From the NCBI GenBank assembly GCA_002792495.1, contig PFOK01000153.1, positions 1 to 6,454 on the forward strand: DNA of 6,454 nt. The letters run 5' to 3'. This document shows positions 1-5,277 of the stretch, in pieces. The position numbers and the translations under genes were made by a program. The notes below the pieces were generated by a model. That model saw only the letters and a list, made by a program, of their open reading frames with translations, had not been told where the DNA came from and did no database searches. Source of the stretch: Candidatus Peregrinibacteria bacterium CG_4_10_14_0_2_um_filter_43_11 (GTDB taxonomy: Bacteria; Patescibacteriota; Gracilibacteria; UM-FILTER-43-11). Position 1 is the first letter of the stretch; each line of letters opens with the position of its first letter.

Positions 1-523
1 GTTGGGAGTAGCTGAACTGAGGCTGGCGGGATTTGAGATAACCGGAGCGACGGTTGACGGCAGACCTGGCGTTCTTAAGCGCCTCGAATCTTTAGGGTTA
101 CCGGTTCAGATGTGTCACTTCCACCGGATCCAGATCGTCTCCCGTTATACCACCCGTTACCCTCGTCTCCCCGCGGCCAGGGAACTTCTGAATCTGGCCA
201 GGCTCCTGCCTGAAACCGATGAAGCCAGTTTTGTGTACTGGCTGGAAAAATGGCATAAGAAATGGAAAGATTTTCTCGATGAAAAATCATGGGATGATGT
301 GAGAAAAGGATGGAGGTATACCCATGAACGTCTCCGCAAAGCTCACCGGAGTCTATTGCGACATTTGCCTTACCTTTTCACCTACCGCCATCATCCGGAT
401 ATGCCGAACACCACCCATTCCCTTGATGGAAGCTTCAGTCATTTGCGGGATAAAATAGGAGTTCATCGGGGGCTAATATGGCACCGGAAAATCAAACTGA
501 CTGCCGAACTTTTAGGTACCTAA
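1..523 (+). mobile_element. Right part of an insertion sequence
   Basis: The transposase fragment marks the right-hand part of an insertion sequence that enters from the left. Its right terminal inverted repeat should lie shortly after the stop codon, probably in the next 20-60 bases, where the sequence changes from about 50% GC coding DNA to AT-rich spacer. The left end is outside the window, so the inverted repeat and target duplication cannot be defined and the boundary given is only the end of the coding part. Confidence 0.6.
2..523 (+). CDS. IS transposase, C-terminal part (5' end outside window)
   Basis: The reading frame is open from the left edge, so the TTG at position 2 is not a credible start and the N-terminal part is missing. 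The visible 173 residues look like the C-terminal half of a DDE transposase of the Mutator/IS256-like superfamily that is common in uncultivated bacteria. The motif VDGRPG (Asp about residue 19) fits the second catalytic Asp. It is followed by CHFH (Cys38, His41), the C-x2-H signature seen in this superfamily. A basic, Trp-rich helical region follows (about 75-120), then NTTHSLDG (136-143), SHLRDK and HRG. In relatives I recall, the block reads NTT-x-S-L-E-G, with Glu as the third catalytic residue; here it is Asp142. The protein would cut and join the ends of its own element. It ends in a normal TAA. Family assignment is from motifs only, and the exact IS family is not certain. Confidence 0.8.
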   Translation: MGVAELRLAGFEITGATVDGRPGVLKRLESLGLPVQMCHFHRIQIVSRYTTRYPRLPAARELLNLARLLPETDEASFVYWLEKWHKKWKDFLDEKSWDDVRKGWRYTHERLRKAHRSLLRHLPYLFTYRHHPDMPNTTHSLDGSFSHLRDKIGVHRGLIWHRKIKLTAELLGT

Positions 524-622
524 AAACACCCCAAATTGTCCATTATGCCAAATGATTCATTCACTATCTTAACGCACCAGGTGGTCTAACTTATTCTAGA
601 AGAAAGTGATACAATACAATAC

Positions 623-651
623 TTGCGTTATGTTTTAAGAAATGATATAAT
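623..651 (+). promoter_or_regulatory. Sigma70-type promoter of the exported-protein gene
   Basis: A perfect -10 box TATAAT (646-651) lies 17 bases downstream of TTGCGT (623-628), which matches four of six bases of the -35 consensus. Transcription would start near 658. This is downstream of the ATG at 654, so the true start codon is more likely the ATG at 690. Just upstream lies a short direct repeat, ACAATACAAT (611-620). Confidence 0.7.
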
Positions 652-689
652 GTATGGAAAGCTTATTATATTTTAACACAAAAAACAAT

Positions 690-1373
690 ATGTTTAATTC
701 ACTTTTTAAAGCCATTGCCCAACATAAAGTTGGTTTTGGTGTAGGCGCGCTCGCGCTCCTGCTCGTTCTTAACGGATTAATGCACTATCCGCCAAACCCA
801 ACTATGGATTTAACGGGGAGTGTGAGTGGTGCCAATAGAGCAAAATCCCAAAACATGGAGCCTTCACGCAGAACCGCGAGTAAAGAAGAACAGGCTCTAT
901 TTAAGTCAAATCCCTCTACGGAAGATTTGTCCGTAATCGGAAACGTGGTGGCCACCTCAGGTCTGACATTCAATTTAATCGGCAACCTGAAAACAAAACT
1001 CAATAATGGACCTCAAAAATTATTGCTATTTAGTGCTACCGCCGATAAAGAAGCGGTTCAACTCAATAAACTAACCTTTCAATTCAATACGAGTAAAAAT
1101 GTTAACGCTACGGTGGTGCAAATGATTGAGTTGACCACAGATAAAGTGGTATGGACAGGCACTCCTACCGATTATGGGTTTCAAATGGATTTAGAAAATG
1201 AAATGATTCCTGCCAATAGCAGTAAAACATACTTACTGAACGCCAATATCAGCGGAGCAGGTGAAGGGTCTCTTGTAAGAACCACCTTGGTTGCTTCTGA
1301 AGCCACGATGAATTCCGGAGAGGCAACCCAAGGCGCTCAAGCACAGCCTATTTTTCATATGGTTTCTTTCTAA
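690..1373 (+). CDS. Membrane-anchored exported protein of unknown function
   Basis: I do not recognise this 227-residue protein. Residues 1-13 (MFNSLFKAIAQHK) are short and basic. A hydrophobic segment follows at about 14-31 (VGFGVGALALLLVLNGL), giving an uncleaved signal anchor or signal peptide; no Cys follows it, so it is not a lipoprotein. Residues 34-75 are polar and probably a flexible linker. From about 80 the chain looks beta-rich, with alternating hydrophobic residues. It ends with a segment around IPANSSKTYLLNANISG that resembles Ig-like or surface-layer-type domains of candidate-phylum exported proteins; that resemblance is from memory and is inference. An in-frame ATG at 654 would add 12 residues, but it lies directly behind the -10 box and upstream of the expected transcript start, so I prefer 690. 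No Shine-Dalgarno sequence is present; the leader is A-rich. The gene has its own promoter and a strong terminator, so it is probably transcribed alone. Confidence 0.75.
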   Translation: MFNSLFKAIAQHKVGFGVGALALLLVLNGLMHYPPNPTMDLTGSVSGANRAKSQNMEPSRRTASKEEQALFKSNPSTEDLSVIGNVVATSGLTFNLIGNLKTKLNNGPQKLLLFSATADKEAVQLNKLTFQFNTSKNVNATVVQMIELTTDKVVWTGTPTDYGFQMDLENEMIPANSSKTYLLNANISGAGEGSLVRTTLVASEATMNSGEATQGAQAQPIFHMVSF

Positions 1374-1428
1374 TGACCCTCGACCAATGAGTCATGGTAT
1401 TTAAACCGTAACCCAATAATTTAAATTC

Positions 1429-1464
1429 AACCCCCTTCATCCAATGTCGGATGAAGGGGGTTTT
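1429..1464 (+). terminator. Strong intrinsic terminator
   Basis: A perfect 14-bp inverted repeat has arms AACCCCCTTCATCC (1429-1442) and GGATGAAGGGGGTT (1449-1462), with a 6-base loop. A short T-run (1461-1464) follows. It lies 55 bases after the exported-protein stop and ends that transcript. On the other strand the stem is followed by TTGAATTTAA, so any bidirectional action would be weaker. Confidence 0.9.
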
Positions 1465-1473
1465 GATTGAGAT

Positions 1474-1501
1474 TTGGCATTTATTATTCAAATACGATAA
1501 T
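1474..1501 (+). promoter_or_regulatory. Sigma70-type promoter of the epimerase gene
   Basis: TTGGCA (1474-1479, five of six -35 consensus bases) and GATAAT (1496-1501, five of six -10 bases) are separated by 16 bases. The start of transcription would be near 1508, leaving a leader of about 26 bases before the ATG at 1534. The promoter sits directly behind the terminator of the previous gene, so the epimerase is an independent unit. Confidence 0.65.
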
Positions 1502-1533
1502 CTAATGCCTGTATCTTAAATGTACAAAAAATT

Positions 1534-2886
1534 ATGGACATTGAAAATTTTAAAGACATCACGATTCGCGATAGGTTTTGGGAAGATTTGAAGCAGGACG
1601 ATCGAAAACACGTTCACCTGGTGATGATCGCAACCAAGCCGGATATTATTAAGCAGGCACCGGTGTATTTAGAGGTAAAGAAACGTGGAGAATTGGTGCT
1701 GCTCGGACATACCGGACAGCATTATGACTTCAACCTGAGTGGGGGCCTGGAGGAGGAATTTGGAATCGTTCCGGATTTTAATTTGAACATTAAAGGCGCG
1801 TTGCATGAAAAAATCGGACAAATCATTATTCGCCTCGGCAATTTGCTGGCCGAGATGAAGAAAATGGGAAAGGTGGTGATCCCGTATGTGCATGGCGATA
1901 CCATGACCGCGATGGCCGCGAGCAATGCCGGATTCGCGAATGAATTTGCCAGCGTGCATGTGGAAGCAGGGATTCGAACTTTGACACCAAAGTTCTCAAA
2001 TTTTCAATTTTCAATTTTAAATTTTCAAACATTAGAAGATTTTTCTTTCGAAAACTGGCGTGAATGGTTGATGGATCGGAATAATTGGGAGCAAGGGTCG
2101 ATTGAGCCGTACCCGGAACAGTTCAATACGCGTGCGACGGAACCCGCGACAGGACTTTATTGCGCGCCGGTGGAATTGGTTCGAGGATTTTTGCTTTCGG
2201 AAGGGTTCCGGGGGGATCGGATTAAGGTGGTGGGGAATTCGGTGTATGACGCGACCAAAATGGCTCAGGCCAATGCCGCTAATTCGACAGTTTTTGAAAA
2301 ATATCCGCTTTTGAAAGAGGGATTTATTCGCTTTTGTATTCATCGGCGCGAGAATTGCGCGAATAGAGAACGTTTTATTGCCATTTTTGACGCGATGGAA
2401 CAACTTGTGAACGAAGGGGAAAATGTGCTTTTGATTTCGCTTTTTCAGACCAAAGCGGCCGTGGAGGAATTCGGTTTAACGGAACGATTGGAAACAATGA
2501 AACAAAAACCGAATTTTATCTGTTCGGATGTGTGGCCATATTACACCGATGTGATCGTAGCAATGGAAAAAGCGACCGTGTGTGCAACCGATAGCGGAAG
2601 TATGCAGGAGGAAATGAATATTTTGGGCGTTCCATGTGTGACATTGCGCTTTGGTTCGGACAGGAGCGAGACAATTATTGCGGGAGCGAACGTCATTGCG
2701 CCACCAACGGATGGAAAGTTGATTGCCACGATCATCAAAAGCGCTAAAAATCACCAGGGCATGAAGGATGTGCCCAATTTATACGGCGAGAATGTATCCG
2801 CGAAAATTGTGGATGAAGTGTTGGCACTCATTGAAAAAGAGCCACTGTTTTGCTTTGAACAGAATCGGGTCAAAATTTCTAATTGA
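1534..2886 (+). CDS. wecB: Divergent non-hydrolysing UDP-N-acetylglucosamine 2-epimerase
   Basis: This 450-residue cytoplasmic enzyme is predicted to interconvert UDP-GlcNAc and UDP-ManNAc, feeding envelope polysaccharide synthesis. Family landmarks appear in order. TKPDIIKQAP (34-43) replaces the usual GTRPEAIKMAP and keeps the Lys (40). TGQH is at 60-63, HGDT at 120-123 (Asp122), HVEAGIRT at 142-149 (Glu144), EPYPEQFNTR at 191-200 (Glu195), HRREN at 270-274 and TDSGSMQEE at 352-360. Two things are unusual. There is an N-terminal extension of about 20 residues before the first Rossmann strand. The two active-site Glu are 51 residues apart instead of 14 in E. coli WecB, an insertion of about 37 residues. 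Part of this insertion (154-165, FSNFQFSILNFQ) is encoded by an AT-rich 7-bp-period repeat; the remainder (NWREWLMDRNNWEQGS) looks like genuine protein. The chosen ATG is the first in frame, and no Shine-Dalgarno is seen. The gene stops with TGA. The exact substrate could differ from UDP-GlcNAc. Confidence 0.85.
   Translation: MDIENFKDITIRDRFWEDLKQDDRKHVHLVMIATKPDIIKQAPVYLEVKKRGELVLLGHTGQHYDFNLSGGLEEEFGIVPDFNLNIKGALHEKIGQIIIRLGNLLAEMKKMGKVVIPYVHGDTMTAMAASNAGFANEFASVHVEAGIRTLTPKFSNFQFSILNFQTLEDFSFENWREWLMDRNNWEQGSIEPYPEQFNTRATEPATGLYCAPVELVRGFLLSEGFRGDRIKVVGNSVYDATKMAQANAANSTVFEKYPLLKEGFIRFCIHRRENCANRERFIAIFDAMEQLVNEGENVLLISLFQTKAAVEEFGLTERLETMKQKPNFICSDVWPYYTDVIVAMEKATVCATDSGSMQEEMNILGVPCVTLRFGSDRSETIIAGANVIAPPTDGKLIATIIKSAKNHQGMKDVPNLYGENVSAKIVDEVLALIEKEPLFCFEQNRVKISN
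1999..2026 (+). repeat. 7-bp-period AT-rich tandem repeat inside the epimerase gene
   Basis: Four consecutive heptads follow the pattern AATTTTN: three copies of AATTTTC and one (the third) of AATTTTA. The flanks (TTCTCA before, AAAC after) look like decayed units. The array is within the coding frame and encodes the Phe/Asn/Gln/Ser-rich segment at residues 154-165 of the epimerase. The same heptad pattern recurs at 5215-5249. Confidence 0.75.
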
Positions 2887-3135
2887 TCAGCCCTAATAGA
2901 CAAGCGCCAATATTTAACCATTAAGCCGTTGTTTCCACTTCGGCATACTCGGATCTGACGTTTTTTTGAAGTGTATCGCTTTCTCTGTCCTTCATCCAAA
3001 TACCTAGGCAAATGGATTTCGATCCGCCTGAGATGGGTCGAACTGACGGGCGGCAGGACGTCATTCCAGCCACCAGGCCAGAATCTTTTTGCCAACCTTT
3101 TCTTTTTAAGCTCGAATAGCGATGTTATTTTTTTG

Positions 3136-3163
3136 ATCCCTGTTTTCATTAGGATTTTTTTTT
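3136..3163 (+). terminator. Possible weak terminator of the epimerase gene
   Basis: ATCC (3136-3139) can pair with GGAT (3152-3155), with one further T-A pair across a bulged C, followed by a run of nine T. The stem is short, so efficiency is doubtful. It is the best terminator-like structure between the epimerase stop and lemA. Confidence 0.3.
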
Positions 3164-3196
3164 GCTACAGTGTACCCATGTGTCCGGCGCAACTGT

Positions 3197-3224
3197 TTGG
3201 CACGATGACGCCCCCCTATTTAAT
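3197..3224 (+). promoter_or_regulatory. Sigma70-type promoter of lemA (and possibly fba-gap)
   Basis: TTGGCA (3197-3202) and TTTAAT (3219-3224) are separated by 16 bases, the same -35 box and spacing as at the epimerase gene. Each box matches five of six consensus bases. Transcription would start near 3231, leaving only about 11 leader bases. A weaker extended -10 alternative is TGCTACAGT (3163-3171) with TTTTCA (3143-3148). Confidence 0.55.
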
Positions 3225-3241
3225 TTCTAAAACAAACCACC

Positions 3242-4216
3242 ATGCAATTACTCATTATTTTAATAATCACCCTTCTTGTTTATGTGATTGTCGCGTACAA
3301 CACCATGATCAAGATGCGGAATCAGATCAAAGAAGCTTGGTCTGATATCGATGTTCAGTTGAAACGACGCTACAACTTGATTCCCAATATTGTGGAGACG
3401 GTAAAAGGGTATGCGGCGCATGAAGAGGGGGTGTTTACCAAGGTAACCGAGGCGCGTGCCAATGCCATCAACGCGACTGGTATTCAAGGGCAAGGCGATG
3501 CGGAAAATATGTTGAGTGGTGCTTTAAAGTCGCTTTTCGCCGTTGCGGAGAATTATCCGGAATTGAAGGCGAATGAGAATTTTATGCAACTGCAGAACGA
3601 ATTGGTGGATACGGAGGATAAAATTCAGGCGGCTCGTCGTTTTTATAACACTACGGTTCGTGATTTCAACACCAAAATTCAACAATTTCCCGCCAAGCTA
3701 ATTGCAGATGCTTTTAAATTCAAACCGGAAGCGTTTTTTGAAATCGGAGAGGCGGACGCGGAACAACGTGAAAATGTTCAGGTGACTTTTAAAGAGGAAA
3801 CACCCGTTGTTACCCCTACTGTTACCCCTCCAATGCCAGTAGAAACTCCTCCTGTTATTACTCCTGTTGAAGAGGTGAAGTTGAAAGAAGCACCTGTCCC
3901 CGAAGAAAGGGTAGAAATTGAACCGAAAGAATTCGCACCGGAAACACCTGAACAAACAGAAGTGGCTCATGAACCTGTTAATAAAGAAGTGACTGAACCT
4001 GCGCCTGTTGTAGAGGCAGAATCTGAAGTAATAACACCGGAGCCTGAAACACCCGTTGAAATAGAAGAGGACAAAAAAACGGAAGCAACTGTTACTCCTG
4101 AAATTCCAGAAGAAGCTCCTGAAATACCGGCTACACCTGTTGCTGAAGAAACTGTAAAGACACCGGATGTTACACCCGCAACTGACGAAGAAGAGAAAAA
4201 AGAGGCCAACGAATAG
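3242..4216 (+). CDS. lemA: LemA-family membrane protein with a long acidic Pro/Glu/Thr/Val tail
   Basis: Residues 1-19 form a hydrophobic N-terminal membrane anchor (LLIILIITLLVYVIVAY). Residues 20-184 carry the typical LemA helical domain: NxMIKMRNQIKEAWSDIDVQLKRRYNLIPNIVETVKGY (about 20-57), AAHEEGVF, TEARANA, an LFAVAENYPELKANENF block (99-114), LQNELVDTEDKIQAARRFYN (117-136) and VRDFNTKIQQFPAKLIA (139-155). This is the usual full length of the family, about 185-190 residues. A further 140 residues (185-324) follow. They are rich in Pro, Glu, Thr and Val, with many TPV, VTP, ETP and PVE words, no hydrophobic segment and no visible fold; this tail looks disordered and strongly acidic. The molecular role of LemA proteins is not established. 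The start ATG has a C/A-rich leader (ACAAACCACC) and no Shine-Dalgarno. fba follows after 35 bases with no hairpin between, so co-transcription is likely. Confidence 0.9.
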   Translation: MQLLIILIITLLVYVIVAYNTMIKMRNQIKEAWSDIDVQLKRRYNLIPNIVETVKGYAAHEEGVFTKVTEARANAINATGIQGQGDAENMLSGALKSLFAVAENYPELKANENFMQLQNELVDTEDKIQAARRFYNTTVRDFNTKIQQFPAKLIADAFKFKPEAFFEIGEADAEQRENVQVTFKEETPVVTPTVTPPMPVETPPVITPVEEVKLKEAPVPEERVEIEPKEFAPETPEQTEVAHEPVNKEVTEPAPVVEAESEVITPEPETPVEIEEDKKTEATVTPEIPEEAPEIPATPVAEETVKTPDVTPATDEEEKKEANE

Positions 4217-4251
4217 TTTTTATTATTTTAAATTCATAAATTTTAATCATT

Positions 4252-5187
4252 ATGTTGGTCGATACTAAAGCTATGTTTAAAAAGGCTTACGAGGGAAATT
4301 ATGCCATCGGGGCTTTTAATGTGAACAACATGGAGTTGATTCAGGGAATTGTGGCCGGAGCGGCGGAAAAACGCGCACCCCTGATTTTGCAAATTTCGAA
4401 AGGCGCACGGGAATACGCGAGTCCGATCTATTTAAAAAAATTGATTGAGGCGGTGGTGGAAGACAATCCGGAAATTCCCATTGTCATGCATTTGGACCAT
4501 GGAGCCGATGTTGAAATTTGCAAAGCGTGCGTGGATGGAGGGTTCACTTCGGTTATGATTGATGCCTCACACGATGATTTTGAGGAAAACATTCGCAAGA
4601 CGAAAGAAGTAGTGGACTATGCCCATGCCCATGGCGTGGTGGTAGAAGCGGAATTGGGAAAATTGGTGGGTGTGCAGTTTGATGAAGGCGATGAAGGCGG
4701 TGGAAAAAGTGGAGGCGCTTACACGGATCCCGATCAGGCAGTGGAATTTGTGGAGCGTACCGGCGTGAACTCATTGGCGATCGCGATTGGAACGAGTCAT
4801 GGCGCGTATAAATTTAAGGGGGAGCCGCGATTGGATTTTGAACGATTGGAAGTGATCACTAAAAAACTCGCCGGCTTCCCGCTTGTGCTCCATGGTGCCT
4901 CGACGGTCATTCAGGAATATGTGCGATTGTGTAATGAGTTTGGAGGCAATCTACCGGGTGCCAAGGGGGTGCCGGAAGAAATGATCACACGGGCCTCAAG
5001 GCTGGGTGTGTGTAAGGTGAATATCGACACGGATTTGCGATTGGCCATGACAGGAAGTGTTCGAAAAGCGCTCGCTGAGCACCCTGATGATTTTGACCCG
5101 CGCAAATATCTAGGACCCGCGCGCGAAATGGTGAAACAATTGGTGATGCACAAATTGGATATTTTGGGATGTGTTAATATTATTTAA
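4252..5187 (+). CDS. fba: Class II fructose-1,6-bisphosphate aldolase
   Basis: This 311-residue cytoplasmic enzyme reversibly splits fructose-1,6-bisphosphate into dihydroxyacetone phosphate and glyceraldehyde-3-phosphate, using a divalent metal (normally Zn). Class II hallmarks are all present. GAFNVNN is at 20-26. HLDHG (80-84) contains the catalytic Asp82 and metal ligand His83. VEAELGKLVG (131-140) supplies the acidic metal-site residues. GTSHGAYK (180-187) and LVLHGAS (211-217) supply the two further metal-binding His, 183 and 214. NIDTD (257-261) contributes to phosphate binding. The loop after residue 140 (DEGDEGGGKSGG) is Gly- and Glu-rich, as in the class IIB group, and FDPRKYLGPAR near the C terminus is also typical. 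Length is normal. The leader is almost pure A/T with no Shine-Dalgarno. A TATTAT at 4221-4226 could be a -10 box, but AT-richness makes chance likely. The gene sits 35 bases after lemA and 90 before gap. Confidence 0.95.
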   Translation: MLVDTKAMFKKAYEGNYAIGAFNVNNMELIQGIVAGAAEKRAPLILQISKGAREYASPIYLKKLIEAVVEDNPEIPIVMHLDHGADVEICKACVDGGFTSVMIDASHDDFEENIRKTKEVVDYAHAHGVVVEAELGKLVGVQFDEGDEGGGKSGGAYTDPDQAVEFVERTGVNSLAIAIGTSHGAYKFKGEPRLDFERLEVITKKLAGFPLVLHGASTVIQEYVRLCNEFGGNLPGAKGVPEEMITRASRLGVCKVNIDTDLRLAMTGSVRKALAEHPDDFDPRKYLGPAREMVKQLVMHKLDILGCVNII

Positions 5188-5231
5188 GATTCAAGATTGT
5201 AAAATAATAAAATTAATCTTAAATCTTAAAT
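5183..5231. repeat. Imperfect inverted repeat (AT-rich hairpin) after fba
   Basis: The arm TTTAAGATTCAAGATT (5183-5198) pairs with AATCTTAAATCTTAAA (5215-5230) at 15 of 16 positions, with one more outer pair and a 16-base loop. The left arm begins inside the last codon and stop of fba. Both arms are built of 7-bp units (AAGATTC/AAGATTG against two AATCTTA). The stem has little G+C, and no clean T-run ends it, so it is not a standard terminator. It could protect the fba 3' end or be a mobile small repeat. Confidence 0.65.
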
Positions 5232-5249
5232 TTTTAATTTTGAATTAAA
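5215..5249 (+). repeat. 7-bp-period AT-rich tandem repeat before gap
   Basis: Five heptads in register read AATCTTA, AATCTTA, AATTTTT, AATTTTG and AATTAAA. The pattern matches the AATTTTN heptads found inside the epimerase gene at 1999-2026, so the two loci appear to carry members of one repeat class. Part of the array also forms the right arm of the hairpin at 5183-5231. Confidence 0.6.
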
Positions 5250-5261
5250 TAATATTATTTA
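5246..5261. repeat. 16-bp perfect palindrome before gap
   Basis: TAAATAATATTATTTA is a perfect palindrome ending 16 bases before the gap start codon. It contains TATTAT (5253-5258), five of six bases of a -10 box, which would give a leader of about 12 bases; no good -35 box lies upstream. It could be an operator overlapping a promoter, or a by-product of extreme AT-richness. Confidence 0.45.
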
Positions 5262-5277
5262 TTAACCCTCCACCCCA

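Larger units (their letters stand above)
2887..3241. other. 355-bp gap without an accepted gene
   Basis: No gene can be supported here with confidence. The central part (about 2975-3110) is roughly half G+C, far richer than the other spacers in this window, which are strongly AT-rich. Three poly-T tracts occur: seven T at 2961-2967, seven at 3128-3134 and nine at 3155-3163. A compact hairpin with nested arms AGGC/GCCT and GGAT/ATCC around a TTCG loop lies near 3005-3030. On the - strand a frame is open from 3149 down into the epimerase gene (132 codons from ATG) and encodes a basic protein with the stretch RFWPGGWNDVLPPVSS. I do not recognise it. The region may be a decayed gene, a structured RNA or a long leader of the next gene. 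Confidence 0.4.

Noticed and set aside
654..689. ATG at 654 as start of the exported protein
   Set aside because: It lies three bases after a perfect TATAAT with a well-spaced -35 box, upstream of the expected transcript start near 658. The ATG at 690 gives a normal signal-anchor N terminus. It would be valid only if transcription starts further upstream.
1999..2026. CRISPR-like direct repeats
   Set aside because: Units are 7 bp, contiguous and without spacers; this is a simple tandem repeat in a coding frame.
2884..3345. TGA read as glycine (code 25), extending the epimerase through two TGA codons to 3345
   Set aside because: The epimerase is already complete and longer than its family. 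None of the other CDSs contains an in-frame TGA, whereas code-25 genomes use TGA often for Gly. The extension would also overlap the start of lemA by about 100 bases and does not look like a protein domain.
2971..3345. Forward frame of 124 codons across the gap into lemA
   Set aside because: It overlaps the certain start of lemA in another frame, has no start signal, and has a composition typical of translated non-coding DNA.
3967..4209. Antisense Ser/Gly/Val-rich frame opposite the lemA tail
   Set aside because: It is the mirror of the low-complexity Pro/Glu/Thr tail; its apparent regularity follows from the sense codons.
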